DNA from: Paracrocinitomix sp039939375
Lineage (GTDB): Bacteria; Bacteroidota; Bacteroidia; Flavobacteriales_D; Crocinitomicaceae
DNA length: 64,000 nt
Reading direction: 5' to 3'
Assembly: GCA_039939375.1 (NCBI GenBank)
Contig: JBDVJO010000002.1
Location: 434,001 to 498,000 of the forward strand
Both the position numbers and the translations under genes were made by a program. Shown piece after piece: positions 9,549 to 18,658 of the stretch. The stretch's first letter is position 1, and each line of letters opens with the position of its first letter. Below the pieces are notes generated by a model. It did not search any database and had not been told where the DNA came from. It saw nothing but the letters and a program-made list of their open reading frames with translations.

Positions 9549-11012
9549 ATGAAATTTTTATTTCTTCTCTTAATTAATATCTCGGTGCTCTCTTTCTCTC
9601 AGTCATTTCAGCCTTTTAAGGAAGATGTTCCCAAAAGATTTCACGAATTGAATAATCCGAGTCAAGCGGATTATTTTTTCTATTCTATTAAGACCGATAC
9701 TTTAGGAGATAGCATTATTTTTAATCAATATTTCAGAAACGGCCTAACTGAAGTAGAAATTTTGTGTCCAAATTGGGGCGGAGGATGGTCGCCTACAGGC
9801 GATACTACTTGGCTAGGAAGAACTATTATTTATGACACCCTTCTTCAAACACTTGAATTAACGAATGATTCTGCAAGTCAATTGTTATTTGACTTTAGTA
9901 TTCCATTAGGGGATTCAGCATTGTTTTATTCAGATGCAAGTAACGATTATTTTATGGTACATACATCATTAAGTCAAGAGACTATTTTAGGATCTTTAGA
10001 TTGGGTAAAAACCTACGAAATTCATCACTATGATAATCTTGGTAGTACAATAAATTCCAATCTTCACGGCTTTGAAATTAAACTGGGTGATACCCTTGGA
10101 CTAATTAATTTTATAGACTGCAAGAATTTTCCTTACCAAGAAACAGGAGTTAGCTTAATGGGGCAACTGCACCCAACAATTGGTACTTATCAGATGACTT
10201 ATGATGATGCATTCCCTTGGGATGTTGGAGATGAATTAGGGTATGTGGGTTATCATTATAGTCCTCAAGAATTTTATCAGAACAAACATTATAGAATATT
10301 GAAGGTTACCGACAGAATAGAAACGACAGATTCTGTAAACATCTATTTCGATTATACTGATTCATTGGTAAATACAACGCCCAATTTTCAAGGACCTGGT
10401 TTTTACAACATTCATTATTACAGCCCTATTAGCTTTAAAAAGGGACAAAATATTAGTGAGTACCCTTCTGGTATGATGGCAATTTTTGATGATTTTAACA
10501 TTTCCGATAGCATTGATGATTGTGGTCTAAGAGCAAGATTGACATACACAACTTCGTTTGAATTTTACTGTGACAGTTCTCAGAATATGGCGCCTTATGA
10601 TGGTTTTGGGTCAGTTTTAGTAGGTAGAACTTATAAAAGTGGACTTGGAAAGACAAGTTCTCACCCGATTTATTATGGTCCACCTCAAGATCATCCAAGT
10701 CAAAGTGGATATTTATCCTATTCAATCATTGATGGTGTTGTTTGTGGTTCGCAGTTTTTTTTAAGTCAAGAAGAATTGGATGTTATTCAGTTTCAACTTT
10801 ACCCAAACCCAGCTAAAACTCAAGTGACTATTCAATCCACCGTTCAGGGGGAAGAAATTATTTTGCTCGATATGCAGGGAAAAATACTTCGATCTATTAT
10901 GCCAACATCCACCCAGGTTATTATGGATGTTAGCGATTTAGATGCTGGAATTTATTTCGTTCAATTAAGATCTCAAAATAACGCGGGTCTGCATAAATTG
11001 GTAATTGAATAA
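9549..11012 (+). CDS. Secreted protein with type IX secretion sorting domain
   Basis: An N-terminal signal peptide (MKFLFLLLINISVLSFSQS) is followed by about 380 residues of beta-rich sequence that I do not recognise. The C-terminal 80 residues are a Por secretion-system sorting domain: the strand FQLYPNPAKTQVTIQS, the motif LDMQGKI and the ending LDAGIYFVQLRS..KLVIE. The protein is therefore expected to cross the outer membrane through the type IX system and remain on the surface or be released. It stands alone between the divergent TPR gene and a glycosyltransferase gene. Confidence 0.75.
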   Translation: MKFLFLLLINISVLSFSQSFQPFKEDVPKRFHELNNPSQADYFFYSIKTDTLGDSIIFNQYFRNGLTEVEILCPNWGGGWSPTGDTTWLGRTIIYDTLLQTLELTNDSASQLLFDFSIPLGDSALFYSDASNDYFMVHTSLSQETILGSLDWVKTYEIHHYDNLGSTINSNLHGFEIKLGDTLGLINFIDCKNFPYQETGVSLMGQLHPTIGTYQMTYDDAFPWDVGDELGYVGYHYSPQEFYQNKHYRILKVTDRIETTDSVNIYFDYTDSLVNTTPNFQGPGFYNIHYYSPISFKKGQNISEYPSGMMAIFDDFNISDSIDDCGLRARLTYTTSFEFYCDSSQNMAPYDGFGSVLVGRTYKSGLGKTSSHPIYYGPPQDHPSQSGYLSYSIIDGVVCGSQFFLSQEELDVIQFQLYPNPAKTQVTIQSTVQGEEIILLDMQGKILRSIMPTSTQVIMDVSDLDAGIYFVQLRSQNNAGLHKLVIE

Positions 11013-11083
11013 AGTTTTTAGTGAAAGCGTAAGTAATTTGATAATGAATCGTTCAAAGCAAATTAATTGCATCTTTGCGTTTC

Positions 11084-11779
11084 ATGAAAGCCAATCCTAA
11101 AATAGTCGTAATCATTCCTGCCATGAACGAAGAAGGTTCAATTGGAAAGGTGGTTTCAGAAATTCCACAGGATTTAGTAGCCGAGATATTAGTTTGTAAT
11201 AATGGCTCAACAGATGACACGAAAAAAGTCGCAGAAGAAGCTGGAGCTATCGTTTTGGATGAACCTAAAGCAGGTTATGGGTGGGCTTGTCTAAAAGGGA
11301 TGGATTATGCTTCGAAAATGGAAGAGAAACCTGATATTATTTGCTTCATAGATGGCGATTATTCTGATTATCCTGAAGAAATGAAACTTGTTGTTGCTCC
11401 AATCATTGAGAATGATTTCGATATGGTAATTGGTTCTCGGGCATTGGGTCAAAAAGAAAAGGGCTCAATGACCTTTCCACAACGTTTCGGAAATTGGCTT
11501 GCAACGCGTTTAATGCGATTATTTCATGGTGTGAAATACACAGATCTTGGACCTTTCAGAGCGATTAAATATAATGAGTTGATGGATTTAGGTATGGTGG
11601 ATAAAACCTATGGTTGGACGATCGAAATGCAGATTAAAGCAGCAAAAAATAAGTTGAAAACTTGTGAAGTAGCTGTTAATTACAAGAAAAGAATAGGGCA
11701 TTCAAAGGTTTCAGGAACAGTAAAAGGAACCATTGGAGCAGGTTACAAAATAATTCTCACAATTTTTAAATATCTATAG
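11084..11779 (+). CDS. Family 2 glycosyltransferase
   Basis: The GT-A nucleotide-sugar fold is plain: VVIIPAMNEEGSIGKVV near the N-terminus, NNGSTDDTKK, and the metal-binding ICFIDGDYSDYPEE near residue 90. At about 231 residues with no membrane helices it resembles soluble dolichyl- or polyprenyl-phosphate sugar transferases and similar GT2 enzymes. I chose the ATG at 11084 over an in-frame TTG nine bases upstream. A CATCTTTG box (11070-11077), close to the Bacteroidota -7 element, sits just before it, so the leader would be very short. Donor and acceptor sugars are unknown. Confidence 0.82.
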   Translation: MKANPKIVVIIPAMNEEGSIGKVVSEIPQDLVAEILVCNNGSTDDTKKVAEEAGAIVLDEPKAGYGWACLKGMDYASKMEEKPDIICFIDGDYSDYPEEMKLVVAPIIENDFDMVIGSRALGQKEKGSMTFPQRFGNWLATRLMRLFHGVKYTDLGPFRAIKYNELMDLGMVDKTYGWTIEMQIKAAKNKLKTCEVAVNYKKRIGHSKVSGTVKGTIGAGYKIILTIFKYL

Positions 11780-11948
11780 CGTTCTATCATTCAGGATGTT
11801 ATCTGCTAAGTTATTTGCTGTGATGATTTTTGATTCATGGAGTAAATTGATTTTCAAGGGCTTCGCCTGTCGCAATTCAAGTTATTAACAATTCACAATC
11901 TTACGTCTGAAAATCGTATCTTTACTTTTCGTTTTATAAAGAAAATAG

Positions 11949-12749
11949 ATGGGTAAAATAATTGCAATAACAAATCAAAAAGGAGGGGTAGGGAAAACCA
12001 CAACAGCTATCAATTTAGGAGCTAGTTTCGGTGTGCTAGAATACAAAACATTGATTGTTGATGCAGACCCGCAAGCAAATGCTACATCAGGTGTTGGCTT
12101 TGATCCTAGAAATGTTGAGAAAAGTGTTTATGATTGCTTGATCAACGAAATGGATCCGAGAGATGCTATCATTGAAACTGAAAACCCGAACCTTGATATT
12201 ATTCCTGCTCACATTGATTTAGTTGGTGCGGAGCTAGAATTAATCAATGAAGAGAATCGTGAACATAAATTAAAGAATGCGCTCGACAAGATCAAAGATG
12301 ATTATGATTTTATCATCATAGATTGTTCACCTTCTTTAGGTTTAATCACAGTAAATGCTTTAACTGCCTCTGATTCAGTTTTAGTTCCTGTACAATGTGA
12401 ATATTTCGCTTTAGAAGGCTTAGGTAAGTTATTGAACACCATTAAAATTGTTCAAAGCAGATTAAATGAAGAGTTGGACATGGAAGGAATCGTACTAACC
12501 ATGTACGACACGCGTTTGAGGCTAGCCAACCAAGTGGTTGATGAAGTGAAAACACATTTCCAAGATTTAGTATTCAATACGATAATTCATAGAAATACAA
12601 GATTAGGTGAGGCGCCAAGTTTTGGTGAAACCATCATCATGCATGATGCTACGTGCAAAGGGTCAATTAACTATTTGAATTTCGCCAGAGAGATTCTACA
12701 GAAGAATGACTTAACGAAAATGAAAAACAAAGACAAACAATTGATTTAA
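11949..12749 (+). CDS. parA: Chromosome partition ATPase ParA (Soj)
   Basis: The protein opens with the deviant Walker A motif KGGVGKTTTAINLG (residues 10-23). Walker A' (LIVDADPQANAT) and Walker B (FIIIDCSPSLG) follow in the right order, and 266 residues is normal for chromosomal ParA/Soj. It binds DNA in the ATP form and works with ParB-parS to segregate chromosome origins. The parB gene begins six bases after its stop. A TATCTTTA box at 11917-11924 is a plausible -7 promoter element. Confidence 0.95.
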   Translation: MGKIIAITNQKGGVGKTTTAINLGASFGVLEYKTLIVDADPQANATSGVGFDPRNVEKSVYDCLINEMDPRDAIIETENPNLDIIPAHIDLVGAELELINEENREHKLKNALDKIKDDYDFIIIDCSPSLGLITVNALTASDSVLVPVQCEYFALEGLGKLLNTIKIVQSRLNEELDMEGIVLTMYDTRLRLANQVVDEVKTHFQDLVFNTIIHRNTRLGEAPSFGETIIMHDATCKGSINYLNFAREILQKNDLTKMKNKDKQLI

Positions 12750-12754
12750 GTGCA

Positions 12755-13645
12755 ATGACGAAGAAAAGGGCTTTAGGAAAAGGATTAAGTGCATTACTTG
12801 AAAATGCCAATACAGATATTACAACAAAGAATTTTGGTGTTGAGCAAAAAACAGTGGGATCAATTGCAACAATTTCTATTGAAAGAATTGAAGCAAACCC
12901 ATGGAACCCAAGATCTACTTTTGAAGAAGAGGCATTAGAAGAGTTAAAAGAATCAATTAAGGTTCACGGAATTATTCAGCCTTTAACGGTTAGAAAATTA
13001 GGTAGAGACAAATATCAGCTCATTTCTGGTGAAAGAAGGTTTAGAGCATCTCAGTTAGCAGGACTTGAAGAAGTGCCATGTTATATCAGAATAGCGAATG
13101 ACCAAACTATGCTTGAAATGGCATTAGTTGAGAACATTCAAAGAGAAGATTTGAACGCTATTGAGGTGGGACTATCTTATCAACGATTGATTGACGAATG
13201 CGATTTAACGCAAGAAAAGTTAAGTCAAAAACTAGGTAAAAGCCGTTCAAACATTACGAATTACTTAAGATTATTGAACCTTCCTGCACCAATTCAAGTT
13301 GGAATTAGAGAAGGATTGATATCAATGGGACATGCAAGAGCATTAGTTTCTGCTGGTGAAGAGAAAAATCAAATTTCTATTTTCAAACAAATCATTGCAG
13401 AAGGACTTTCGGTAAGAGATGTTGAAGCTTTAATTAAAGGTAAAAAATCCGGAACAACTACTTCAGGTAATGGAGCGGCTTCAGGATATGATTTTGATGA
13501 CCAAGTATTGAAATTTACAACAAGTCTTTCAGAAAAATTAAGTGCTAAAGTGCAACTTTCTGCAAACAATAAAGGTAAAGGAAAGCTCGTTATCAATTTT
13601 GATTCTGAAAAAGAGCTGAATGAAATCATTGAAAAAATAGGGTAG
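12755..13645 (+). CDS. parB: Chromosome partition protein ParB (Spo0J)
   Basis: Typical ParB features are visible: the N-terminal basic tag ending in KGLSALLE, the CTP-binding segment with SGERRFRA (about residues 91-98) and ENIQRED, and then the helix-turn-helix region (LTQEKLSQKLGKSRSNITNY). A short C-terminal dimerisation domain ends the protein. At 296 residues it is of usual size. ParB loads at parS sites and clamps onto DNA, stimulating ParA. No convincing parS site was found in this window. Confidence 0.94.
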   Translation: MTKKRALGKGLSALLENANTDITTKNFGVEQKTVGSIATISIERIEANPWNPRSTFEEEALEELKESIKVHGIIQPLTVRKLGRDKYQLISGERRFRASQLAGLEEVPCYIRIANDQTMLEMALVENIQREDLNAIEVGLSYQRLIDECDLTQEKLSQKLGKSRSNITNYLRLLNLPAPIQVGIREGLISMGHARALVSAGEEKNQISIFKQIIAEGLSVRDVEALIKGKKSGTTTSGNGAASGYDFDDQVLKFTTSLSEKLSAKVQLSANNKGKGKLVINFDSEKELNEIIEKIG

Positions 13646-13674
13646 ACCTAGATTTTTGATCAGCCAAACGGACA

Positions 13675-14325
13675 ATGGCAAAATCAATTTTTATATTTCT
13701 TTTTACTTGTGGATTTGCATTTGGCGGGTACTCAAAAGATACCTTAAAGGTCAAACAAGTTGATACTTCGTACGTACATATTCCAAAACGTGCAGCCTTG
13801 TTCTCACTGTTTCCAGGTGCTGGTCAGATTTATAATGAATACGGGTATCGTAAATATGGTAAAAAGAACAGGGCCTGGTGGAAAGTTCCTCTGATTTATG
13901 GTGGAATGGCAACCACATCTTACTTCTGGTTCCAGAATTATCAACGTTCGCAATTACTGAAAGAAGAGATACTGTATAGAAGAGAGTTTGGAGATTCTAC
14001 CAATTTGCATCCTGCCTTGGCGGTATTTACGACAGAGGCGCAACTCACAGGTGGTTATACTGATGACTTAGTAGATTCAAGAGGCTTTGATGACGTGGCA
14101 AAACGAAGAGATTTACTCATGTTTGCCACAATCGGAATCTATGGTCTTCAAATTATTGAGGCTTATGTAGATGGGCATTTTGTGTCTTTTGATGTATCAG
14201 AAGATTTGACAATGAGTTGGTATCCAACTATGCTAAATAGAAAAACGCCCGGAATAAGCCTAAACCTTGGGTTTAATGCCCCAAACAGCACGTATACTCG
14301 AGAACCAATCGTTCCGTTATTTTAA
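13675..14325 (+). CDS. DUF5683 family membrane-associated protein
   Basis: The product has an N-terminal signal-like segment (MAKSIFIFLFTCGFAFGG) and the DUF5683 core, KRAALFSLFPGAGQIYN followed by WWKVPLIYGGMATTSYFWF. A later hydrophobic stretch near residue 160 is also present. In Bacteroidota this family is habitually encoded right after parA-parB, as here (29 bases after parB). Its function is not established; the conserved linkage suggests it works with cell-cycle or envelope functions, which is inference. Confidence 0.82.
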   Translation: MAKSIFIFLFTCGFAFGGYSKDTLKVKQVDTSYVHIPKRAALFSLFPGAGQIYNEYGYRKYGKKNRAWWKVPLIYGGMATTSYFWFQNYQRSQLLKEEILYRREFGDSTNLHPALAVFTTEAQLTGGYTDDLVDSRGFDDVAKRRDLLMFATIGIYGLQIIEAYVDGHFVSFDVSEDLTMSWYPTMLNRKTPGISLNLGFNAPNSTYTREPIVPLF

Positions 14326-14333
14326 ATTGAGAT

Positions 14334-14765
14334 CTACTTAGCGTCTCTCAAGCACTTTCTAACTTTACGCTCGTGAGCTTCACGCTCATCTGGAGTGGTG
14401 TTAGGAGTAGCTAACATTGCTTTACAATGATTATCAATAACTTCCATTCTAGCCAGAATAGCATCAAATTCGTCATCTCCAGCAGTTTCAATTGCCTTGT
14501 TCACTGAATCGTTCTTCACTACGCAGTCACAAAAATCCCATTGCTCACCATAAGTGGCTTCAATTAAGTTTTCAATTTCTGCTTCCTCATTCACATATCC
14601 TGAGTCATCCATGAACAATGTGGAATCAACTAATGTAGTGTCAACTAGAGTATCAGTGTTTAATGTATCTACCTGGTCGTTATTATCGGCAGGTTCACCA
14701 TCTCCAGAACAAGAACTAAAAGCAGCTATTAAAGCAACAAGGGTAAACGGAATTAATCTTTTCAT
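14334..14765 (-). CDS. Small acidic lipoprotein, function unknown
   Basis: The signal sequence ends in a lipobox (VALIAAFSSC, Cys at about residue 19), predicting a lipoprotein. The next 45 residues are low-complexity and rich in Asp and Thr (NTDTLVDTTLVDSTL). A compact C-terminal region then carries cysteines in DFCDCVVK, DNHCKAM and VRKCLRD. Several Bacteroidota lipoproteins share such a Cys-containing helical tail, but I cannot name a family. It converges with the DUF5683 gene. Confidence 0.65.
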   Translation of the reverse strand: MKRLIPFTLVALIAAFSSCSGDGEPADNNDQVDTLNTDTLVDTTLVDSTLFMDDSGYVNEEAEIENLIEATYGEQWDFCDCVVKNDSVNKAIETAGDDEFDAILARMEVIDNHCKAMLATPNTTPDEREAHERKVRKCLRDAK

Positions 14766-14855
14766 AGTTTAAGCAATCAATTTTCAAGGCTAAAATACAA
14801 CAATTAGCGAAATTTTTCGTATCTTTTGGTATAGATGTTGTTTAATCAACAAAAT

Positions 14856-15557
14856 ATGAACGCCCTCAGATATTACATAGTAGCAGTTTTGTGTGTATTT
14901 ACTCTAAACGTAAATGCCCAAATTACTATTCCATCAGATCACCCTGACAGCCTAAGGTCGTATGAATCGGAAGCAGTTCCGATTTATACAAAGGATTATC
15001 TGAATCAATACAAGCGATACAAGCGAATTATTGTAAAAGTGTATCCCTATGCTTTATATGCTTCTGATGTCTTGTATGAATTAGAAGAAGAGTCTGAAAC
15101 ACTCAATAAAACGAGAAAGAAAAAGAAGTTCTACAAAAAGGCATACAAAAACTTAAAGGATGATTTCAAGTATGTCTTTCTAGATTTATACACCTCAGAA
15201 GGTAAGATGTTAATGAAGCTGGTTCACAGAGAAACAGGAATGACGGTTTATGAGATAGCCTCAAAATACCGTGGAAAAGACAATGCTACATTATTTAATG
15301 TGATGGGTAAAATGTGGGATCAAGATGTTAAGATTAAGTTCGACCCACAAGGTGAAGATAAAATTGCTGAACATGTAATTAAAGACATTGAAGCTGGAAT
15401 TATCCCTTTCAAAGAAGACGTAGTTCGGGTGGATAAAGAGCAATACAAAGCAAATCAAAAAGCCCACAAAAAACGGGTAAGAGAAAATAAAAAGCGCATC
15501 AAAGAAAATCGCAAAAGGTGCAAGCAAAAAGAAAAAGCCGATAAAAAGGCGAAGTAG
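14856..15557 (+). CDS. DUF4294 family exported protein
   Basis: I start at the ATG at 14856 because it gives a clean signal peptide (MNALRYYIVAVLCVFTLNVNAQ); an in-frame ATG 21 bases upstream adds only a polar heptapeptide. The body matches DUF4294: YKRYKRIIVKVYPYALYASD, a basic middle region, then LVHRETGMTVYEIASKYRG and the MGKMWDQDVKIKFDP strand. The C-terminal 40 residues are a lysine/arginine-rich tail. The family is common in Bacteroidota and has no assigned function. A TATCTTTT box (14820-14827) could be its -7 element. Confidence 0.78.
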   Translation: MNALRYYIVAVLCVFTLNVNAQITIPSDHPDSLRSYESEAVPIYTKDYLNQYKRYKRIIVKVYPYALYASDVLYELEEESETLNKTRKKKKFYKKAYKNLKDDFKYVFLDLYTSEGKMLMKLVHRETGMTVYEIASKYRGKDNATLFNVMGKMWDQDVKIKFDPQGEDKIAEHVIKDIEAGIIPFKEDVVRVDKEQYKANQKAHKKRVRENKKRIKENRKRCKQKEKADKKAK

Positions 15558-15856
15558 TACTTCATCTAATGGTGGAAAATCATTAAGAACTGCGAAACAC
15601 GACAACCTCCACCTCGACTGCGCTCGGTCAGCGGTCAACTAACCACGAACCACCTCTACTGCGCTCGGTCAGCGGTTAACGAAACACGAGTTTCCAGTTT
15701 CCAGTTTCAAAACATTTGCCCACACTGAGCAAAAACGAAGTGTCATCTCGCAACGAAAAACGAAACACGAACAACGAAAAACGAAACACGAAAAACGAGT
15801 TTCCAGTCTCCAGTTTCACTCTCCCCAATAACACCCCAACGAAAATCGCTTCCCAT
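15558..15856. repeat. Non-coding stretch of short dispersed direct repeats
   Basis: No gene is supported in these roughly 300 bases. Three repeat types are visible. A GC-richer 23-mer containing TGCGCTCGGTCAGCGGT occurs at 15617-15639 and 15658-15680 with one mismatch. A 24-mer with GAGTTTCCAGT occurs at 15686-15709 and 15795-15818 with one mismatch. Reiterated ACGAAAAACGAAACACGA units lie between about 15750 and 15797. The base composition of the first repeat is unlike the neighbouring AT-rich DNA. The stretch looks like a degenerating intergenic repeat patch between two convergent genes. Confidence 0.7.
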
Positions 15857-16642
15857 TTATATCGCCTCAAACGAAGTTGTAATTCCCTTAATCAAAGCTG
15901 AAGAAAATCCATTGTGTTCCATTTCATTTAAACCAGCAATAGTACAGCCTTTCGGTGTTGTTACTTTGTCAATCTCAGCTTCAGCATGATTTCCTTTTTC
16001 AATGAGTAAAGATGCCGCTCCTTTTACAGTTTGGTTGACAATCGCTTCTGCTGTTTTAGAGTCGAATCCAATTTGAATTCCTCCTTGTACCATGGCTCTC
16101 ATAAACCTTAATACATAAGCAATTCCGCAAGCTCCAAGTACGGTCGCAGCTTCCATCAAATCTTCGCTGATTTTCAAAGTTGTGCCGCAATTATTGAATA
16201 ATTCTTCAACCTTAGTAAATGCCGATTTATCAACATCTCCACAAATGCAGGTCACAGATTCCTGAACATCTGCAGCCGTATTGGGCATTGCTCTTACCAC
16301 TTGCTGTTCAGAATTAAAGGAAGCCTTTATCGTTTGAATATCTACACCGCTAGCAGTTGAAACTAAAATTTGATCTGGCTTCAGTTCTGAAGAAATTTCA
16401 GAACAAATTCCTTCTAAATTATACGGCTTTACTGCTAAAATAATTATCGAAGCGTTTTTTATTGCTTCAGAATTGTTGTCCGTAATTTGAACCCCTCTAG
16501 TTTTAAAGTCATTTAACAAATGAAGATTTCTTTTAGTGATGGTCAAGTTGCTGGGAACAAAAGTCTGGTTACTCAATAAACCTTCAGCTATCGCCTTTCC
16601 TAAATTTCCGCCACCAATAATGGTTATTTTAATATCATTCAT
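15857..16642 (-). CDS. proC: Pyrroline-5-carboxylate reductase
   Basis: The last step of proline synthesis, reduction of 1-pyrroline-5-carboxylate with NAD(P)H, is assigned from the N-terminal Rossmann motif IIGGGNLGKAIAEGLL. Also present are VVRAMPNTAADVQESV and the C-terminal P5CR dimerisation domain (LGACGIAYVLRFMRAM, then VTTPKGCTIAGLNEME). At 261 residues it has the usual length. A TAGATTTG box on its strand (16657-16664) just upstream fits the Bacteroidota -7 element. The gene stands alone. Confidence 0.93.
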   Translation of the reverse strand: MNDIKITIIGGGNLGKAIAEGLLSNQTFVPSNLTITKRNLHLLNDFKTRGVQITDNNSEAIKNASIIILAVKPYNLEGICSEISSELKPDQILVSTASGVDIQTIKASFNSEQQVVRAMPNTAADVQESVTCICGDVDKSAFTKVEELFNNCGTTLKISEDLMEAATVLGACGIAYVLRFMRAMVQGGIQIGFDSKTAEAIVNQTVKGAASLLIEKGNHAEAEIDKVTTPKGCTIAGLNEMEHNGFSSALIKGITTSFEAI

Positions 16643-16687
16643 TTGTCAAATTTTCGCAAATCTAGCAAATGTTTTAGTTAATTGATT

Positions 16688-17656
16688 TTAAAGGGGAAAG
16701 CCTAAACCTATTCCTAAAGATAAGTCATGTCTTTCAGGACCGTAGTTGTCTTTATTTACGATTCCAAAATGATAGCCATAGGTAAGATGTGCAGAAAGTT
16801 TTAGATTACCTGCAATATTAAAATGACTGTGTAATCCGGCTTCTGGAGTTAGATTAATTCCGCCACCGCGATTGTTAGTGTAAAAATAATCTGCGCCCAT
16901 TCCAACAATTGGACGAATGAACATTTTCTGCTTGAATCCAAGTATATATTTAACTCCAGCCGCATAACTCTGGTTTTTCAAAAATTCAAAATTTAAACCA
17001 GCTCCAGTTAGGGTGAAATATTTTGAACCCCATCTGCCTTTTAAATACATGATGCTTAACCCTGCTAAAATGTTACCTGCTGGCCTTAATGAACCAATGG
17101 CTTCAAAGTGTAAAGTTTTGGATGATGGATCTCTAAAATCATAAGCCGGTTGAATGATGGCACATTCTTCAAGACTTAATCCATTTTTAATCGCCCAAGC
17201 TTCAATAAATTCAAGGTCCATTTCAAAGATATCTGCATACTGATATGTTTCATTAATGGATTGTGCAACCTCAAGTCCTTCTGTTTGTTCTATTAAGTAA
17301 CCAACTGCACAAATGGTTTCGTCTTTATCAATAAAGCAAGGTGCTCTTTCACCTGGATAATCATAATTTTTAGGGTATTCGCCCTTCATTGCGTATTCGT
17401 GTAAAAGGTCAGCGATATGCGTTCTATTTACTTTTTGAGTTTTATTAAGATGATTGGTTTCACCAGTTCTGATGAGTTGCTCAGCATACAAAAGATGACA
17501 GGCTACCCGCATTTCTTCTGTAATGGTTAATCCAGGAAAATAAACGGCGAATAACTTGGCTGATTCATTTTGAATAATTGGATTGACAACTTGATGTCGT
17601 CCTGCAAAAGAAATGGATGTAAAAAGGGCAAAAAGTATAAGTATGGGAGTCTTCAT
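16688..17656 (-). CDS. Exported protein with conserved Cys-containing domain and beta-barrel-like tail
   Basis: After a signal peptide (MKTPILILFALFTSISFAG) comes a helical domain. It has the pattern VACHLLYAEQLIR, HIADLLHEYAMKGEYPKN, RAPCFIDKDETICAVGYLIE and LSLEECAIIQPAYD, which I have seen as a recurrent unnamed Bacteroidota family. The second half (about 185-322) is a series of alternating beta strands ending in a hydrophobic residue (SLGIGLGFPL), like a small outer-membrane barrel. The conserved cysteines may form disulfides or bind metal. No function can be given. Confidence 0.62.
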   Translation of the reverse strand: MKTPILILFALFTSISFAGRHQVVNPIIQNESAKLFAVYFPGLTITEEMRVACHLLYAEQLIRTGETNHLNKTQKVNRTHIADLLHEYAMKGEYPKNYDYPGERAPCFIDKDETICAVGYLIEQTEGLEVAQSINETYQYADIFEMDLEFIEAWAIKNGLSLEECAIIQPAYDFRDPSSKTLHFEAIGSLRPAGNILAGLSIMYLKGRWGSKYFTLTGAGLNFEFLKNQSYAAGVKYILGFKQKMFIRPIVGMGADYFYTNNRGGGINLTPEAGLHSHFNIAGNLKLSAHLTYGYHFGIVNKDNYGPERHDLSLGIGLGFPL

Positions 17657-17737
17657 TGATTTAATTTAGGAATCTTTAGCTATGGATGCAAGTCTATCAT
17701 GTATTCCATAAAATAGATTCATTATATGATTTTTACC

Positions 17738-18172
17738 CTAGTTTTTTGGTAACCTGTTTACGATTTCTTGATAGACCCTCGGTGCACTATACATTTTATG
17801 ATTTCCCGGTCTGTTGTAGGCTGAGAATATAATTTCAATCAAAACATAGTCTCCTTTGTCTGTTAAGGTGGCGTAGACCGAATAATGTCCGTAAACCCAC
17901 ATGGGTTTGTTGGTTTCAGGAATAGCAATAGAAGACGCTGTTCTTCTTACTGCGTCAGGATTGAGCACGTGAAGTGTGTGTAATTCATCTAAAAAGCGCT
18001 GCGGATTTCCCGTATACTTAATTAAAAGTGAATTATCATCTAATAAACCTCCATTTCCTTCATATGTAATCACTGAATCAAGAACAGATGCCTCTATCAA
18101 TGAATCTTTTACAGACTGACTATATCCAATCAATTCGATAATTAAAAAAATAAAAAATAACAAAGGCTTCAT
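17738..18172 (-). CDS. Small exported protein of unknown function
   Basis: The 144-residue product begins with MKPLLFFIFLIIELIGYSQ, a signal peptide. The mature region has no cysteines and an alternating strand pattern (MWVYGHYSVYATLTDKGDYV, then LIEIIFSAY). I recognise no family. It precedes the exported Cys-domain gene on the same strand but is separated from it by about 80 bases, so co-transcription is possible and unproven. Confidence 0.6.
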   Translation of the reverse strand: MKPLLFFIFLIIELIGYSQSVKDSLIEASVLDSVITYEGNGGLLDDNSLLIKYTGNPQRFLDELHTLHVLNPDAVRRTASSIAIPETNKPMWVYGHYSVYATLTDKGDYVLIEIIFSAYNRPGNHKMYSAPRVYQEIVNRLPKN

Positions 18173-18214
18173 ATCTTGAATACTACAATTTTTAAACCAA
18201 TAATTCTTATTTGG

Positions 18215-18658
18215 TTACATTTTAGCCTTAATGGCCTTGTGCATGGCTTTCATATCGGCACAGCCTAATCTGAAAAATCTTGCTTTTCCTTTTATTTTAA
18301 ATTGAAGTGCTTCTTTTCCTTTGATATTCCATAACCATCCGTGTGGGGTGATTCTAATTCCCCAGCCATACCACCATTTATTTTCTACATAGGTAACTTC
18401 TTCAATATCAGTAATCATGATCTTCTTTTTTATGATTCCAATTCCAAATTTTATTGAAATATGATCATCATAAACGGTACTTTCAAGTTTTGAAAACAAA
18501 AGTGGCAGTGCAATTGCAACTATGAAATATGGAATTAGTATAACCTTAGTTGCTGAATCATATACGTCACTAATCACAAGGTATATGCCTGATCCTAAAA
18601 AGAGAATTGAGATTACCCAAATTAACCAAGAAGTTTGAGATGATTTAAAATTTTCCAT
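18215..18658 (-). CDS. Two-helix membrane protein with PH-like C-terminal domain
   Basis: Two membrane helices lie at about residues 12-29 and 38-55 (LIWVISILFLGSGIYLVI, VILIPYFIVAIALPLLF). A small domain with strands and the pattern ITDIEEVTYVENKWWYGWG follows, ending RFFRLGCADMKAMHKAI, like bacterial PH-domain membrane proteins. Its ATG overlaps the uvrA stop by one base (TAATG), so it is translationally coupled to uvrA. That linkage looks positional, since nothing in the protein suggests DNA repair. Confidence 0.65.
   Translation of the reverse strand: MENFKSSQTSWLIWVISILFLGSGIYLVISDVYDSATKVILIPYFIVAIALPLLFSKLESTVYDDHISIKFGIGIIKKKIMITDIEEVTYVENKWWYGWGIRITPHGWLWNIKGKEALQFKIKGKARFFRLGCADMKAMHKAIKAKM

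Noticed and set aside
11949..13645. parAB as a sign of the replication origin or a plasmid
   Set aside because: No dnaA, DnaA boxes, parS cluster or replication gene is visible. The DUF5683 neighbour is the usual chromosomal arrangement, so only chromosomal partition genes are claimed.
15291..15870. Minus- and plus-strand ORFs over the repeat patch
   Set aside because: Their sequence is generated by short repeats or by the opposite strand of the DUF4294 gene, and has no homologous pattern.
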